Under the pieces are notes generated by a model. It ran no database searches. It worked only from the letters and a program-made list of their open reading frames with translations, and was not told where the DNA came from. 64,000 bases of DNA from CAZAMB01 sp964486335 (GTDB lineage Bacteria > Planctomycetota > Phycisphaerae > UBA1845): NCBI GenBank assembly GCA_964486335.1, contig CAZAMB010000016.1, positions 1-64,000 of the forward strand, given 5' to 3'. Below, one piece after another: positions 28,373-37,785 of this stretch. Positions within the stretch are counted from its first letter, which is position 1. Every line of letters begins with the position of its first letter. Made by a program: the position numbers and the translations under genes.

Positions 28373-28852
28373 GAACAAGAACTGCCGACCGCATTGCTCG
28401 ACAACTCACCAAGAGTCACGAGTTGCGGACCCTGCTCCTTTCCAAGATCGGGTGTTGCTCCAGCAATCGCACATATTACCAAATCACATTCGCCTTGCCC
28501 ATCCGCTGATTACTGGTTGGTTCATTTCTGAAAACTTTCGTCGAATCTCGTGCGAAAATTGAAATGTGCCTTCCGTAGCCGACCATCGGATCAAGCACTT
28601 CGCCACGAAGGGTGAGGGATCCGTGGCTCAGCTCTTTGTCATTGGGATTGACCCAATACGCGCTGGCCCAGTGAGTGGGTCTGACAGAGCATGAAAGGAA
28701 ACGGAATCAAGATGTACAACAAGCAGGGAAGCATCCTGCGGATTGAAACCACGAGCAATCGCCCCAATGAGTTCAAGGTCCCCCGTCGAGGGTCGCGAGA
28801 GCCCTTGGCATGAATGAACGGCTCGGAGAAACGGATTTTGAGCGAAACCGGA
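28373..28852. other. Intergenic region holding a gene remnant
   Basis: It lies between the hflX start and the kinase stop. Apart from the 40-codon remnant at 28691-28813 there is nothing recognisable. The stretch 28470-28570 is more AT-rich than its surroundings. Confidence 0.4.
28691..28813 (+). pseudogene. Remnant of a conserved protein (IKMYNKQGSILRIETT module)
   Basis: A 40-codon frame encodes KGNGIKMYNKQGSILRIETT followed by NRPNEFKV. This block matches from memory a conserved core of larger bacterial proteins of unknown function that continue 'ETTINxPxxFKVYR'. Here the frame stops soon after and the expected upstream part is absent, apart from a possible DHRIKHF about 100 bases before. 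I interpret it as a relic of a once longer, possibly mobile, gene. Confidence 0.4.
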
Positions 28853-31216
28853 CTATTGGTCTTGTTCTTTCTCGTTCGAGCGTTCACGCCAGAAGTTCGC
28901 CTCTTCGAGCATTCCCTGCTTCTCGTACACTTGCGACAAAAATCGCGCCGTCCCCATGGTCCAACCTGCCTCCGGACCCAACGATGAACTCAGAATCTGA
29001 TATCCCTCCAGAAAAGCCGCCGCCGCCTCCTGAGGATCATCGTCCCTGAGGTGAATTCCAAGATGGGTCAACCAGATTCCGGTGTCAGCAAAAGTGGCAG
29101 GACGAGTTTCCTTGAGTATGCACACGCCTTCTTGAAGAATTGCGACCGCTTGCTCAACCCGATCCGTCCTGCCATAAAGCAAGGCTCGTCCCAGCATGGC
29201 TTCAAGCGTTTCCGGATCATCAGGCCGGTGCAGTTTCCGCGTGACTTCCCAGATTTCTTCGAGCAGCGGTTCCGCCTCGTTGGTGCGCTGATTGATCAGC
29301 AAGAGGTTGACCAGCGAATGCATCACGGCCAGCGTGGTTGGGTGCTCGATGCCGCGTTCCCTTCGATTCCATTCCAAGATCAGCCCGTAGACCGCTAATT
29401 CGGCATCCAGTTTGCCGATTGTGTACTGTGCGAGCAGGTATCGCGTATCCATGGCATCGGCGGATTCGGCGCCCGTCGCATCGATGTCCTCTGCAAGCAA
29501 TTCCTCGGCCAACGCCTTGGCATCCTGATCGCTTTCGAACATCGCCCGAACCCATTCACGCTTGGAAAGGCGAGTCGCCGGATCCCGCACGCCGATCGAC
29601 GCCGTGCGAAGCTCTGTTGCTCTCCGCAAGTGTGGAACCGCTTCTCCCGGCAAGCGCAATCCCAAATAGGTCTCCCCAATCGTGTGCCGGATCGACGCCT
29701 CCACGACAGGCTGATCCCGAAACCGTCGTTCAAGCCCATCTGCGGCCCGAGCGAGCGCCTCGCGCACCGTCAAATCAGGATTATTCGTGTTCTGCGGATC
29801 AGCTGCGGCAAGCAAGTCCTTATTCAAAAACTCGTTGATACTCTCCGCGACCCGGGTGCGATCTTCCGCAACCACTTGTGCCTGCCGGGCGCGGATGGCA
29901 TAAGTTGTTGACACGCCCGTCGCGACGATGAGCGCTAACACGGCCGTCACAAGGCCCGCGACCAAGCCCTTGTTTCGTCGGACGAAGCGGCTTGCACGAT
30001 AGGTGAGTGAATCGGGCGCCGCCGAAATAGGCAAGCCGCGCAAGTATCGATCGATGTCCGCGGCGAGCATTTCAACGGATGCATATCGGCGTTTTGGATC
30101 CTTCTTCAGCGCCGTGAGTGCGATCGTGTCGAGATCGCCTCGAATGGTTCGCCTCAAACCCGATTCTGTCGTCGATCGACTGGCTAGGATGGTCGGCGAA
30201 TCCGATTTCCCGTCGGCCGCTCGACCTCGAAGCAAACCGGCGACACTGGGTCGAATCGGCTCAAGATGCAAAATCGCCTGCTCAATTTCTCTATGTGACC
30301 CGGACACCAGCGGATAAGGTGAAAAACCGCAAAGAAGCTCATACAACAGCACGCCCAGCGAATACACGTCGGTAGCCGTCGAGACCATTTGGCCGCGGAC
30401 CTGCTCCGGACTCGCATACCGTGGCGTCAGAAAACGGCGATCCTCGCTCGTGACCTGGACTGAATCGGGCAGGCCGTCCTCCCGCAGAATCTTGGCCAGC
30501 CCGAAATCCAGCAGCTTAGGCTGACCGTCCTCCGTCATCAGGATGTTTCCGGGTTTCAGGTCGCGATGCACGGTGAGCTTGGCGTGGGCGTACTGGACCG
30601 CGCGGCAAACGGAATGGAATATCTTGAGTCGATCCCGAACGTTCTGCCTTCGATTGTCGCACCAGCGATCGATCGGTTCGCCATCGATGTACTCCATGAC
30701 CAAATATGGGCGACCGTCATCCGTTACCCCTCCATCAATGAGCCGGGCGATGTTTGGGTGGTCCAACTGGGCCAGCACCTGGCGCTCGCGACGGAATCGC
30801 CGAAGTATGTCATCCGTATCCAGTCCGCGTTTGATCAGCTTCAGGGCGACCCGCTGGTGAAACTCGTCATCGCTGCGCTCCGCCAGCCAGACGGTCCCCA
30901 TTCCGCCCGAGCCGAGAAACTCAATCAGGGTATAACGCCCGAAAGTAGCACCGGGTTGGGCTTTGGGGTCCGACCCTGGACTTTCGATGAGCTGATCTTC
31001 GATTTGCTGCACCGTCCACGGTGCGGTGTGGATCAATCCCGCTGTGTTGCTATCGGCACGGAGCATCGCCTCCAGCGACTCGCGCAACGCACCGTTTCCA
31101 GCACACACTTGAGCGACGTAAATGTCGCGCTGCCCGATCGGCTGCTCCAACGCCTTGAAAAACAACGTTTCGAGCGCATTGAGAAAATCACCACTGATCT
31201 CAACCCTGTGGTTCAT
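28853..31216 (-). CDS. Membrane Ser/Thr protein kinase with TPR-like C-terminus
   Basis: This 787-residue protein has an N-terminal helical region (~1-85), a Hanks-type kinase domain (~95-395; GSGGMGTVW, VALK with Lys126, VHRDLKPGN, DFGLAK), one membrane helix (~412-434) and a long extracytoplasmic helical domain with tetratricopeptide-like repeats. All catalytic residues are present. Its start overlaps the end of the ECF sigma gene by 17 bases, so both are made together; this sigma/kinase arrangement is common in planctomycetes. The kinase probably senses an outside or envelope cue through its TPR part and acts on the sigma factor or its targets (inference). Confidence 0.92.
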   Translation of the reverse strand: MNHRVEISGDFLNALETLFFKALEQPIGQRDIYVAQVCAGNGALRESLEAMLRADSNTAGLIHTAPWTVQQIEDQLIESPGSDPKAQPGATFGRYTLIEFLGSGGMGTVWLAERSDDEFHQRVALKLIKRGLDTDDILRRFRRERQVLAQLDHPNIARLIDGGVTDDGRPYLVMEYIDGEPIDRWCDNRRQNVRDRLKIFHSVCRAVQYAHAKLTVHRDLKPGNILMTEDGQPKLLDFGLAKILREDGLPDSVQVTSEDRRFLTPRYASPEQVRGQMVSTATDVYSLGVLLYELLCGFSPYPLVSGSHREIEQAILHLEPIRPSVAGLLRGRAADGKSDSPTILASRSTTESGLRRTIRGDLDTIALTALKKDPKRRYASVEMLAADIDRYLRGLPISAAPDSLTYRASRFVRRNKGLVAGLVTAVLALIVATGVSTTYAIRARQAQVVAEDRTRVAESINEFLNKDLLAAADPQNTNNPDLTVREALARAADGLERRFRDQPVVEASIRHTIGETYLGLRLPGEAVPHLRRATELRTASIGVRDPATRLSKREWVRAMFESDQDAKALAEELLAEDIDATGAESADAMDTRYLLAQYTIGKLDAELAVYGLILEWNRRERGIEHPTTLAVMHSLVNLLLINQRTNEAEPLLEEIWEVTRKLHRPDDPETLEAMLGRALLYGRTDRVEQAVAILQEGVCILKETRPATFADTGIWLTHLGIHLRDDDPQEAAAAFLEGYQILSSSLGPEAGWTMGTARFLSQVYEKQGMLEEANFWRERSNEKEQDQ

Positions 31217-31784
31217 TTGTGGACAACTTCGACTTCAGCCAGGCCCGCGCAAATCGCCACTCACGCTCCACTGTGGCCGTGGAGATTCCCAGCGCGTCGG
31301 CCGTCTCCTCGATAGTACAGCCGCCATAGAACCTCAGTTCCACAATGTGGGCCTTCTGGGGAGCAAGCGTAAAGAGCGCGCTAAGTGCCTCATCAATTTC
31401 CAGAATTTCTCCGTAGTTCTCGTCCGTCAATACAAGGGTGTCGGTCAACAACCGCCCGGCCGCGCCACCACCCCGCTTATCGGCTGCCCGCGCCCGGGCG
31501 TGGTCCACCAGAATGTGCCGCATCGTCTTGGCGGCCAGCCGAAAAAAGTGGTCTCGATCCGTCCATTTCTGACCATTGGACCCCGCTAATCGCATATAGG
31601 CTTCATGAACAAGTGCAGTGGCTTGAAGGGTGTGGTTCTGACGCTCGCCCCGCAATAGCCCCTCGGCCAGCTGGCGCAACTCGTCGTACACATGCGGCAG
31701 CGCGCGTGCGACGCCCGAATCGTTGGCATCCGTCGGGTCGAGTTGATTCAGAATGGCGGTCAGCGCTTCGGCGCGGTCAATCAT
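31200..31784 (-). CDS. ECF-family RNA polymerase sigma factor
   Basis: This 194-residue protein has region 2 (~35-105; ALVHEAYMRL, DHFFRLAAKTMRHILVDHAR) and region 4 (~130-185; VELRFYGGCTIEETADALGISTATVEREW). It resembles the planctomycete/acidobacterial ECF group associated with Ser/Thr kinases. No anti-sigma factor is encoded nearby, so the kinase gene that overlaps its 3' end is the likely regulator. It is divergent from the large secreted-protein genes starting at 32018, which are candidates for its regulon. Confidence 0.92.
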   Translation of the reverse strand: MIDRAEALTAILNQLDPTDANDSGVARALPHVYDELRQLAEGLLRGERQNHTLQATALVHEAYMRLAGSNGQKWTDRDHFFRLAAKTMRHILVDHARARAADKRGGGAAGRLLTDTLVLTDENYGEILEIDEALSALFTLAPQKAHIVELRFYGGCTIEETADALGISTATVEREWRFARAWLKSKLSTNEPQG

Positions 31785-32017
31785 CTTTTTTCCATGACGG
31801 AGTTTTCGGGCCGAATCCGCTTAGTACCCGGAGGAGATCGGTGACGGCCGCCAATCCTGATTATAGCGTGGACGAGCTTGCCCAAAAAATGGTCTGGATG
31901 GCCCGATAATTGGAACGGTGCTGCAACCGCAAAATCAAAACGCCCCATCGACCTGCGAGCAGTTCACCCGTTTCTGCTTCTGTTCTGATCCTTAGGGCCT
32001 TTCTTGGAGGAGGTTGT

Positions 32018-34126
32018 ATGAACATTCGTCACGGAGCTTCACTAGTTCTTTTGGCGGCCGGGACCATACTCTTTGCCCCAGCGACCAATCTTATTGCCCA
32101 GACTCACCGCGCCCGAGTGTGCTCGCAGCGTTTCCAGGGGCCTTGTTCGGCCTGGGACGAGCAGACGGAAGCGCCTTCTCTGGCGAACCCGCTGACCGCA
32201 AGCGTGCACGACCTTTTAAGTGGACCCGGATCGACGTGTGCGTGGCCTCCTTCGGGGATGAGCGTCGAGCTGGACGCCACGACGCAAGTCTCCCGGTTCG
32301 GCCATATCGAGGCAACAAAAGACACACTGATCTGTGCTGCTTTTGGAACCGAGGCGGGTACCAACGCAGTTGCATACTACTACCTCGACAATGGCCAGTT
32401 TGTGTTTACCCGCACGGATCAGCCCGCTTCTCCAGGTGAGACCGTACAAATCCGCTTGAACACGGAGTTCCAGGCCACGATCGACCCCATCATGATTCCC
32501 ACGAATCCGCTGACCGGCAACGAGTGGAGTCAGTTTTTCACCGTCGGCCTCTGGTACGGCGGAAACGGCCTTGGCAATGCGGGATCGTACGGGCCTCCCG
32601 CCCTCAACCTCTTGGATGTAGGACTTCCCGCGCCTGTGGACACAGGCTGGAGCCCCGGGCCACCGACATCGTACCTTACCGTTCCACTCGGCACGCCCGT
32701 ATCGATGGACATGGAAATGACCGTCTCTATGGACGAGGCCTACGATACCTGCGCGAGTTGCCAAGGAGTGGGACGCTACGATTCCATCAGCACCATGCGG
32801 CTTCGTCTGGCTCCGCAGCCGTTCGCGTTCTCCGGTCCGGGGACCTACTCGGCGAGCGCTCCGTCGCTTCTGATTCATTCCAATATCTATCCCGTGGTGA
32901 CGATCATCGATCAGAATACGACACAGCAGGACTTAGACGACCTGACGACGGTGGACGGGAACATCATCGTCGATCGCGCGCCCAACATCGGCTGCCTCAG
33001 CTTCACTAACATGACGGAGGTCACCGGAAGCATCATCGTCCAAGGTGGGCCGCCCTACCCTGTCTGCATGGAGCTGATCGAGGCTCTTGTGAGTGGCAAT
33101 TACTACGTCGCCGACCATACCGGAGTTATCGCCGCGACTCTGGGCGATGTCGGCGGTGACGTGAACATTCAAAACTCCGAGGGTGACGTGGACCTGGTTG
33201 TCGAGGGCGACGTCGGTGGCGACCTCATGATCTCCGATCCGAGTATGTCGGGTCGCGGCAGGACTGTCGCCGCGGCGGGGGAAAACCACGCCGTATCCGT
33301 AACACTGAATGGCGCCAGCGTGGGTGGTCGCGTCTCGCTGGTCGGCGTGGCGCCGACTACGCTGTCGATTCCCGGTCCATTCTCCATCGGCGACGACCTG
33401 GAAGCGGACAACATTGTCCAGCCCTCACTCGATCTCAGTCAGGTTTCCGTCGGCGGAAACATCATGCTCAGGACCCGCGACGTCGCCTCGATCAGCATAA
33501 CCACCGCGGCGCTTGATTCGCGGGTGATCGCCAATCAGACGACGGACGCGCTCGATCTTACCATTCCCACCGGCGCAGTAACGATGGGAACGCCGTTCAC
33601 GATTGATCGTATGGGCGGGGCCGAAATCGAATGGCAGGTTGGCCTTAAACCCGACGGAAGCGCGGGCCTGCTTGATCCCTACTCCATGTTCGCCATCGAG
33701 GTGGGCAACTCGCTGGGCGCACCGGCGACGATGGCTCTTCGATTGGCGCTGACGGACCTTGCGCCCTCGGAACTGGCGAGGATCACTACGGCGATTGCCG
33801 ACGGCCGGTTCACGCTGGCCCGACGACCGACGAATGCCGTGTTGGCCTCTCTTCCGATCTGTCCAACCAGCCAGCCTGAAGTCGGCTGCGCGGCGATCAT
33901 TCCTCTGGATGCCAACGACCAGCCAACGACTCTTGAGGTGGCTACCTCCTTGAAACTTACAACGCTCGCGGCGGAGTTTTCGGACTGGGCATTGGTGATT
34001 GTCGCGGCACAGGGTGAGATTCCCGCGGCCTCGTCATGGGGACTGATCGTACTTGCGCTGCTTCTGATGACATGGGGGACGCTGGTTTGTATGCGCCGTT
34101 CCGCAGACCCGGCTCAATTCGCATGA
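32018..34126 (+). CDS. Large secreted protein with IPTL-CTERM-like tail
   Basis: This 702-residue protein has a very strong ribosome binding site (TTGGAGGAGG) and a signal peptide ending near NLIAQTHR. Residues ~25-290 form an N-terminal domain; ~300-520 are Gly/Val/Asp-rich with repeating strands (GDVGGDVNIQN, EGDVGGDLMI, ASVGGRVSLVG, VSVGGNIMLR), typical of a beta-helix surface protein. The tail, PAASSWGLIV, hydrophobic helix, CMRR, is a variant of the IPTL-CTERM signal. It is likely an exported, surface-anchored protein. It is the first of three large secreted genes facing the same way, divergent from the sigma/kinase pair. Confidence 0.75.
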   Translation: MNIRHGASLVLLAAGTILFAPATNLIAQTHRARVCSQRFQGPCSAWDEQTEAPSLANPLTASVHDLLSGPGSTCAWPPSGMSVELDATTQVSRFGHIEATKDTLICAAFGTEAGTNAVAYYYLDNGQFVFTRTDQPASPGETVQIRLNTEFQATIDPIMIPTNPLTGNEWSQFFTVGLWYGGNGLGNAGSYGPPALNLLDVGLPAPVDTGWSPGPPTSYLTVPLGTPVSMDMEMTVSMDEAYDTCASCQGVGRYDSISTMRLRLAPQPFAFSGPGTYSASAPSLLIHSNIYPVVTIIDQNTTQQDLDDLTTVDGNIIVDRAPNIGCLSFTNMTEVTGSIIVQGGPPYPVCMELIEALVSGNYYVADHTGVIAATLGDVGGDVNIQNSEGDVDLVVEGDVGGDLMISDPSMSGRGRTVAAAGENHAVSVTLNGASVGGRVSLVGVAPTTLSIPGPFSIGDDLEADNIVQPSLDLSQVSVGGNIMLRTRDVASISITTAALDSRVIANQTTDALDLTIPTGAVTMGTPFTIDRMGGAEIEWQVGLKPDGSAGLLDPYSMFAIEVGNSLGAPATMALRLALTDLAPSELARITTAIADGRFTLARRPTNAVLASLPICPTSQPEVGCAAIIPLDANDQPTTLEVATSLKLTTLAAEFSDWALVIVAAQGEIPAASSWGLIVLALLLMTWGTLVCMRRSADPAQFA

Positions 34127-34350
34127 TGGAGTTTGCGAGTCGTTTCCGCTTCTTCCTGGGGAAGGCCGAACGGACCGCCGGAAACATTCTTGCGAATACA
34201 AGTCGGTGATCGGCGGGCACGACGATGCGAACTATTCCGTTGGCGATCGCTGATACTGCCGTCGGAACGTAATCCATCCCACTGATCTTCCGGAGCGTTC
34301 GGCGTCGAGCTTTCACACTTGAAGAACGTCACTTTTTTGGGAGGTTGGCT

Positions 34351-36573
34351 GTGAAGACAATTCGAATGGCTGCTTTGGTCGTCGCGTTTGGCGTTGTCGC
34401 GAAAGTTCAGGCTCAACTGGATATCGGCACGGCGTTCACCTACCAAGGGACGCTTGAAAACGGCTCCGGGCCGGTGACGGATACGTGTGACTTCCGGTTC
34501 GGATTATGGGATGACCCAGCGGCCGGGGCGCAAGTCGGCGGGTCGCCAGTCACCGTCGCGGCAATGGACGTCGTTTCCGGCTCATTCACCACCTCCCTCG
34601 ACTTCGGTGCCGGAGCTATCAACGGCACCGCCCGCTGGCTCGAAATCGAAGTGCAATGCCCAGACGACGGCGGCTTCGTTCTGCTCTCGCCGCGCGTAAA
34701 ACTCACCCCTGCGCCGCTCGCACTGGCCTTGCCGGGTTTGCGCACGGAAGAGACCTCAACCACCCCGAACATCATCGGCGGCGCGCATAACAACCTCGTC
34801 GTCCCCGGGTTAATCGGCGTTACTATTTCTGGAGGAGGGGACGGCACGATCGGCTTCGCGAATATCCCGACCTGTGTGGGCGGTCCCCAGGACGGTCAAG
34901 AATGCGGAGACTGTTATGTCGATGGCAGTTTCCTAGTTGAGACCTGTAATGATATTGCTTGCATAATAGCAAACGGCACTTGTACACTGGATCCAGACGA
35001 CTGCGGTTCAGGCAGTTGCGCACCAAATTTCGCCAACGTCGTCAGAAACAGCTTTGGGACAATTGGCGGGGGTAGTAACAACGAAGTCTCCGGCAACGGG
35101 GGAACGATTGGCGGTGGTGGATCAAATAAAGCAGGTCGATATTCAGTCGTGCCAGGCGGCGTCGCCAATATTGCCGGTGGAGACTATAGTTTCGCCGCGG
35201 GTTTTATGGCGTCAGTCCGCACCCCTGCCTCTTCCGGAGACTACGACGGCGATGAAGGTACATTCATCTGGAGCGATACAACCAACAACAGCTTCGTATC
35301 GACCGGTCCCGACCAATTCCTAATTCGTGCCACAGGCGGAGTAGGCATCAACACGAACGACCCGGACGTAGATCTCGAAATCGCGGGCGGCACGGAGCTG
35401 AGCCTTGCCGATGGCACGGGGTACCTCATGGTTGGCGATCAGGATCAAGTCAACCTTGCTTTTGATACCGACGAAATCCAGGCGCGCAACAATGGGGCCG
35501 CTGCAAACTTGTTGCTAAATCCCGCGGGCGGAAGCGTGGGAATCGGTATCGCCCCGACCGATCCGCTGACGGTCGCCGGCATCATCCGTTCCACCACCGG
35601 TGGTTTCGAACTGCCGGATGGCACGATCCTTGACGCGGCCAGCGACCTGGGAATCGGCGATATTACGGCCGTCACCGCAGGCACCGGCCTGACCGGCGGC
35701 GGGACCAGCGGGGCCGTCACCCTCACCGTCAATTATGCCGGCAACGGCGCCGCGAACACCAGCGCCCGCAGCGACCATTACCACAGCAGTTTGGACGCTT
35801 CGGACGGTAGTCCGTCGGCCGCCCTTTCTGTTGACGCAACGGGTAGAGTGGGAATTGGTGTGTCCGCTCCGAGTTGGGAGCTTGAGGTCGACGGGTCGAT
35901 CGCGGCGACGAACCCGGCCGGGAGTCCGGATGGATCTCGAGTTCGCCTCACTTCGCCAAGCTCAGACCCCGGAATCACGATTGACCGAGGCGACGGATTG
36001 GGCACAGTCACTCAGACGTGGGCAATCAAGATCGAAAATGGGGGTGATCTGGAGATTAACGACGCCACGGCAAACTTGGACCGCTTCGTCATTGAGGCCG
36101 GAACGGGTGAGGTTGGGATCGGCACCGTTTCACCTTCGGCCATGTTGCATGTGGTCGGCGACATCGTCTACACCGGCACGATCACGGATATTTCGGATCG
36201 CCGGCTGAAAGAAAACATCGCCCCGCTGGAAGGTGCACTCGCGAAACTGGAGCGCCTCCGCGGTGTCTACTTCAACATGAGTGACACGCCCGACCGGCGC
36301 GACGTCGGCCTCATCGCACAGGACGTGCAGGCCGTCCTCCCCGAAGCCGTCCGCGTCATCGATCCGGAGAACGGCTACCTCGGCGTGGCTTACCCCAGCG
36401 TGATTCCGTTGCTTGTCGAGGGCATTAAGGAACAGGATGACGCCATCGCAGAAGAGAACTGCAAAATCGAATTACTCACTTCGGAAGTCGCCAATCTGAA
36501 GAGCGAAATCGACGAACTCAGGTTGTTGGTCAAGGCTCTGGCCGACCGGAACGACATGGGAGATCAAAGATGA
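34351..36573 (+). CDS. Secreted fibre-like protein with peptidase S74 chaperone domain
   Basis: This 740-residue protein starts with GTG at 34351 behind GGGAGG. It has a signal peptide ending near KVQAQL, an N-terminal beta domain, then head repeats like trimeric adhesins (TIGGGSNNEVSGN, GGVANIAGGDYSFAAG), further beta segments, and a C-terminal S74 domain opening with SDRRLKENI (catalytic Ser and Lys) and a final coiled coil. S74 domains, known from phage tail spikes, drive trimer folding and cut themselves off. The protein probably forms a surface trimer. Its stop overlaps the next gene's start (ATGA). Confidence 0.85.
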   Translation: MKTIRMAALVVAFGVVAKVQAQLDIGTAFTYQGTLENGSGPVTDTCDFRFGLWDDPAAGAQVGGSPVTVAAMDVVSGSFTTSLDFGAGAINGTARWLEIEVQCPDDGGFVLLSPRVKLTPAPLALALPGLRTEETSTTPNIIGGAHNNLVVPGLIGVTISGGGDGTIGFANIPTCVGGPQDGQECGDCYVDGSFLVETCNDIACIIANGTCTLDPDDCGSGSCAPNFANVVRNSFGTIGGGSNNEVSGNGGTIGGGGSNKAGRYSVVPGGVANIAGGDYSFAAGFMASVRTPASSGDYDGDEGTFIWSDTTNNSFVSTGPDQFLIRATGGVGINTNDPDVDLEIAGGTELSLADGTGYLMVGDQDQVNLAFDTDEIQARNNGAAANLLLNPAGGSVGIGIAPTDPLTVAGIIRSTTGGFELPDGTILDAASDLGIGDITAVTAGTGLTGGGTSGAVTLTVNYAGNGAANTSARSDHYHSSLDASDGSPSAALSVDATGRVGIGVSAPSWELEVDGSIAATNPAGSPDGSRVRLTSPSSDPGITIDRGDGLGTVTQTWAIKIENGGDLEINDATANLDRFVIEAGTGEVGIGTVSPSAMLHVVGDIVYTGTITDISDRRLKENIAPLEGALAKLERLRGVYFNMSDTPDRRDVGLIAQDVQAVLPEAVRVIDPENGYLGVAYPSVIPLLVEGIKEQDDAIAEENCKIELLTSEVANLKSEIDELRLLVKALADRNDMGDQR

Positions 36574-37634
36574 AACGATTTGATAACAGAGTATCCTTGA
36601 TGAGCAGCCATCAAATGACTCAAACGACCTTCTCTACTTTCCCCTGTCGCGCTTTGGGGCTTGCAGCCGTGCTGTTCTGCGCGTCCCACGTGGTTCAACC
36701 GACTGCAAGCGCCCAAAGCGGCGGAGGGTACTTCATTCGCAAGAGCACGATCGACTCCGGCGGAGGAACGGTGACGGGCGGCGTCTATCTCCTTCGTGGA
36801 ACCGCCGGACAACATGACGCTGGGCCGGCCTCGGGTGGCGACTACATGCTCACTGGCGGGTATTGGTCGCCTGTTCCCGCGAGCCAAGCTCCGGACCCGG
36901 TGTCGCCTGATCCGTCGGGAATCGATAAGTCGCGTTTCATCAGCTTCAGCCCTCCAGCCGCCGCCGGCGAGACCGCGCTGCGAGTGAAGTTCGTGTCGTT
37001 GCACGTGGTGGTTCCGCCGTACACGGGCGGGGCGTCGATTCCGTTCACGCTGTTCAACGGGCAGTCGCAGTTCGTCGGCCCGCCGACACAGTACGTGGAG
37101 TCGGCTTCGAGCCAGACGCCGTTCTATGCGTCCAAGCTCCAGTGCACGCCGCATTATCAGGATTGGACGACGGTCGGTCTGCTGCATGTGACCGGTTACG
37201 CCATCGTGCCGAGCTCGGAATACCAGGTCGAAAACCTGGCGGCGAGCTGCATGGGCAGTGAAGGTAGCTGCACGGCTGTTTCGGCTCCGGTGACGATCAA
37301 GACAACGCGCTGGGGCGACGTGGCCGCGCCGTTCAACCCGCCGGACAACTCGGTTCAGCCGGCGTTCAGCGACATCGGTTCGCTGGTGGATAAGTTTAAG
37401 AGCGTGATCGGCGCGCCGATCAAGGCCCGTGCCATGCTGGTGGGCGTGGATGCCCGCGGTGACATCAACATCACCCCGGACGTCGGCTTCACGCACATCG
37501 CGGGCTGCGTGGACGGCTTCAAGGGTCTGCCGTATCCGCACAAGCCGGGCAAGTGCGCGACGGGCACTGCGGCTTGCATCAGCGACGCGGAGTGCACGGG
37601 TGGTAGCACGCCGCCATGTACACTTTGTCCGTAA
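36570..37634 (+). CDS. Secreted protein coupled to the S74 fibre gene
   Basis: This 354-residue protein has a long basic N-terminus followed by a signal peptide (ALGLAAVLFCASHVV, cleavage near SAQS). The first 70 mature residues carry GGGYFIRKSTIDSGGG and GGDYMLTGGYWSP, a short pattern common in planctomycete exported proteins. The middle is beta-rich; the last 40 residues are Cys-rich (CVDGF, KCATGTAACISDAEC, CTLCP). Family unknown. The 4-base ATGA overlap with the S74 gene suggests that the two products work together at the surface. Confidence 0.75.
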   Translation: MKRFDNRVSLMSSHQMTQTTFSTFPCRALGLAAVLFCASHVVQPTASAQSGGGYFIRKSTIDSGGGTVTGGVYLLRGTAGQHDAGPASGGDYMLTGGYWSPVPASQAPDPVSPDPSGIDKSRFISFSPPAAAGETALRVKFVSLHVVVPPYTGGASIPFTLFNGQSQFVGPPTQYVESASSQTPFYASKLQCTPHYQDWTTVGLLHVTGYAIVPSSEYQVENLAASCMGSEGSCTAVSAPVTIKTTRWGDVAAPFNPPDNSVQPAFSDIGSLVDKFKSVIGAPIKARAMLVGVDARGDINITPDVGFTHIAGCVDGFKGLPYPHKPGKCATGTAACISDAECTGGSTPPCTLCP

Positions 37635-37682
37635 AGCCTTAAGGCTGATTGTGCGAATTGGTAGCTAACCATGTCGCACAAT
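37635..37682. repeat. Palindrome and inverted repeat after the secreted-protein gene
   Basis: AGCCTTAAGGCT at 37635-37646 is a perfect palindrome next to the stop codon. Immediately after, ATTGTGCGA at 37648-37656 pairs with TCGCACAAT at 37674-37682, with a further TGGT/ACCA inside. The hairpin may end transcription without a T-run, or mark an edge of the integrase relic. Confidence 0.5.
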
Positions 37683-37785
37683 GATGCCGAATCAGGGCCT
37701 ACGAAGAATTCTCGCAATCGCCTGGTGCGTCCAATGGTTCGACTTGCCGGTGTTGGTCGGAACGTTTTGTGAGGTAGATTCTTCG

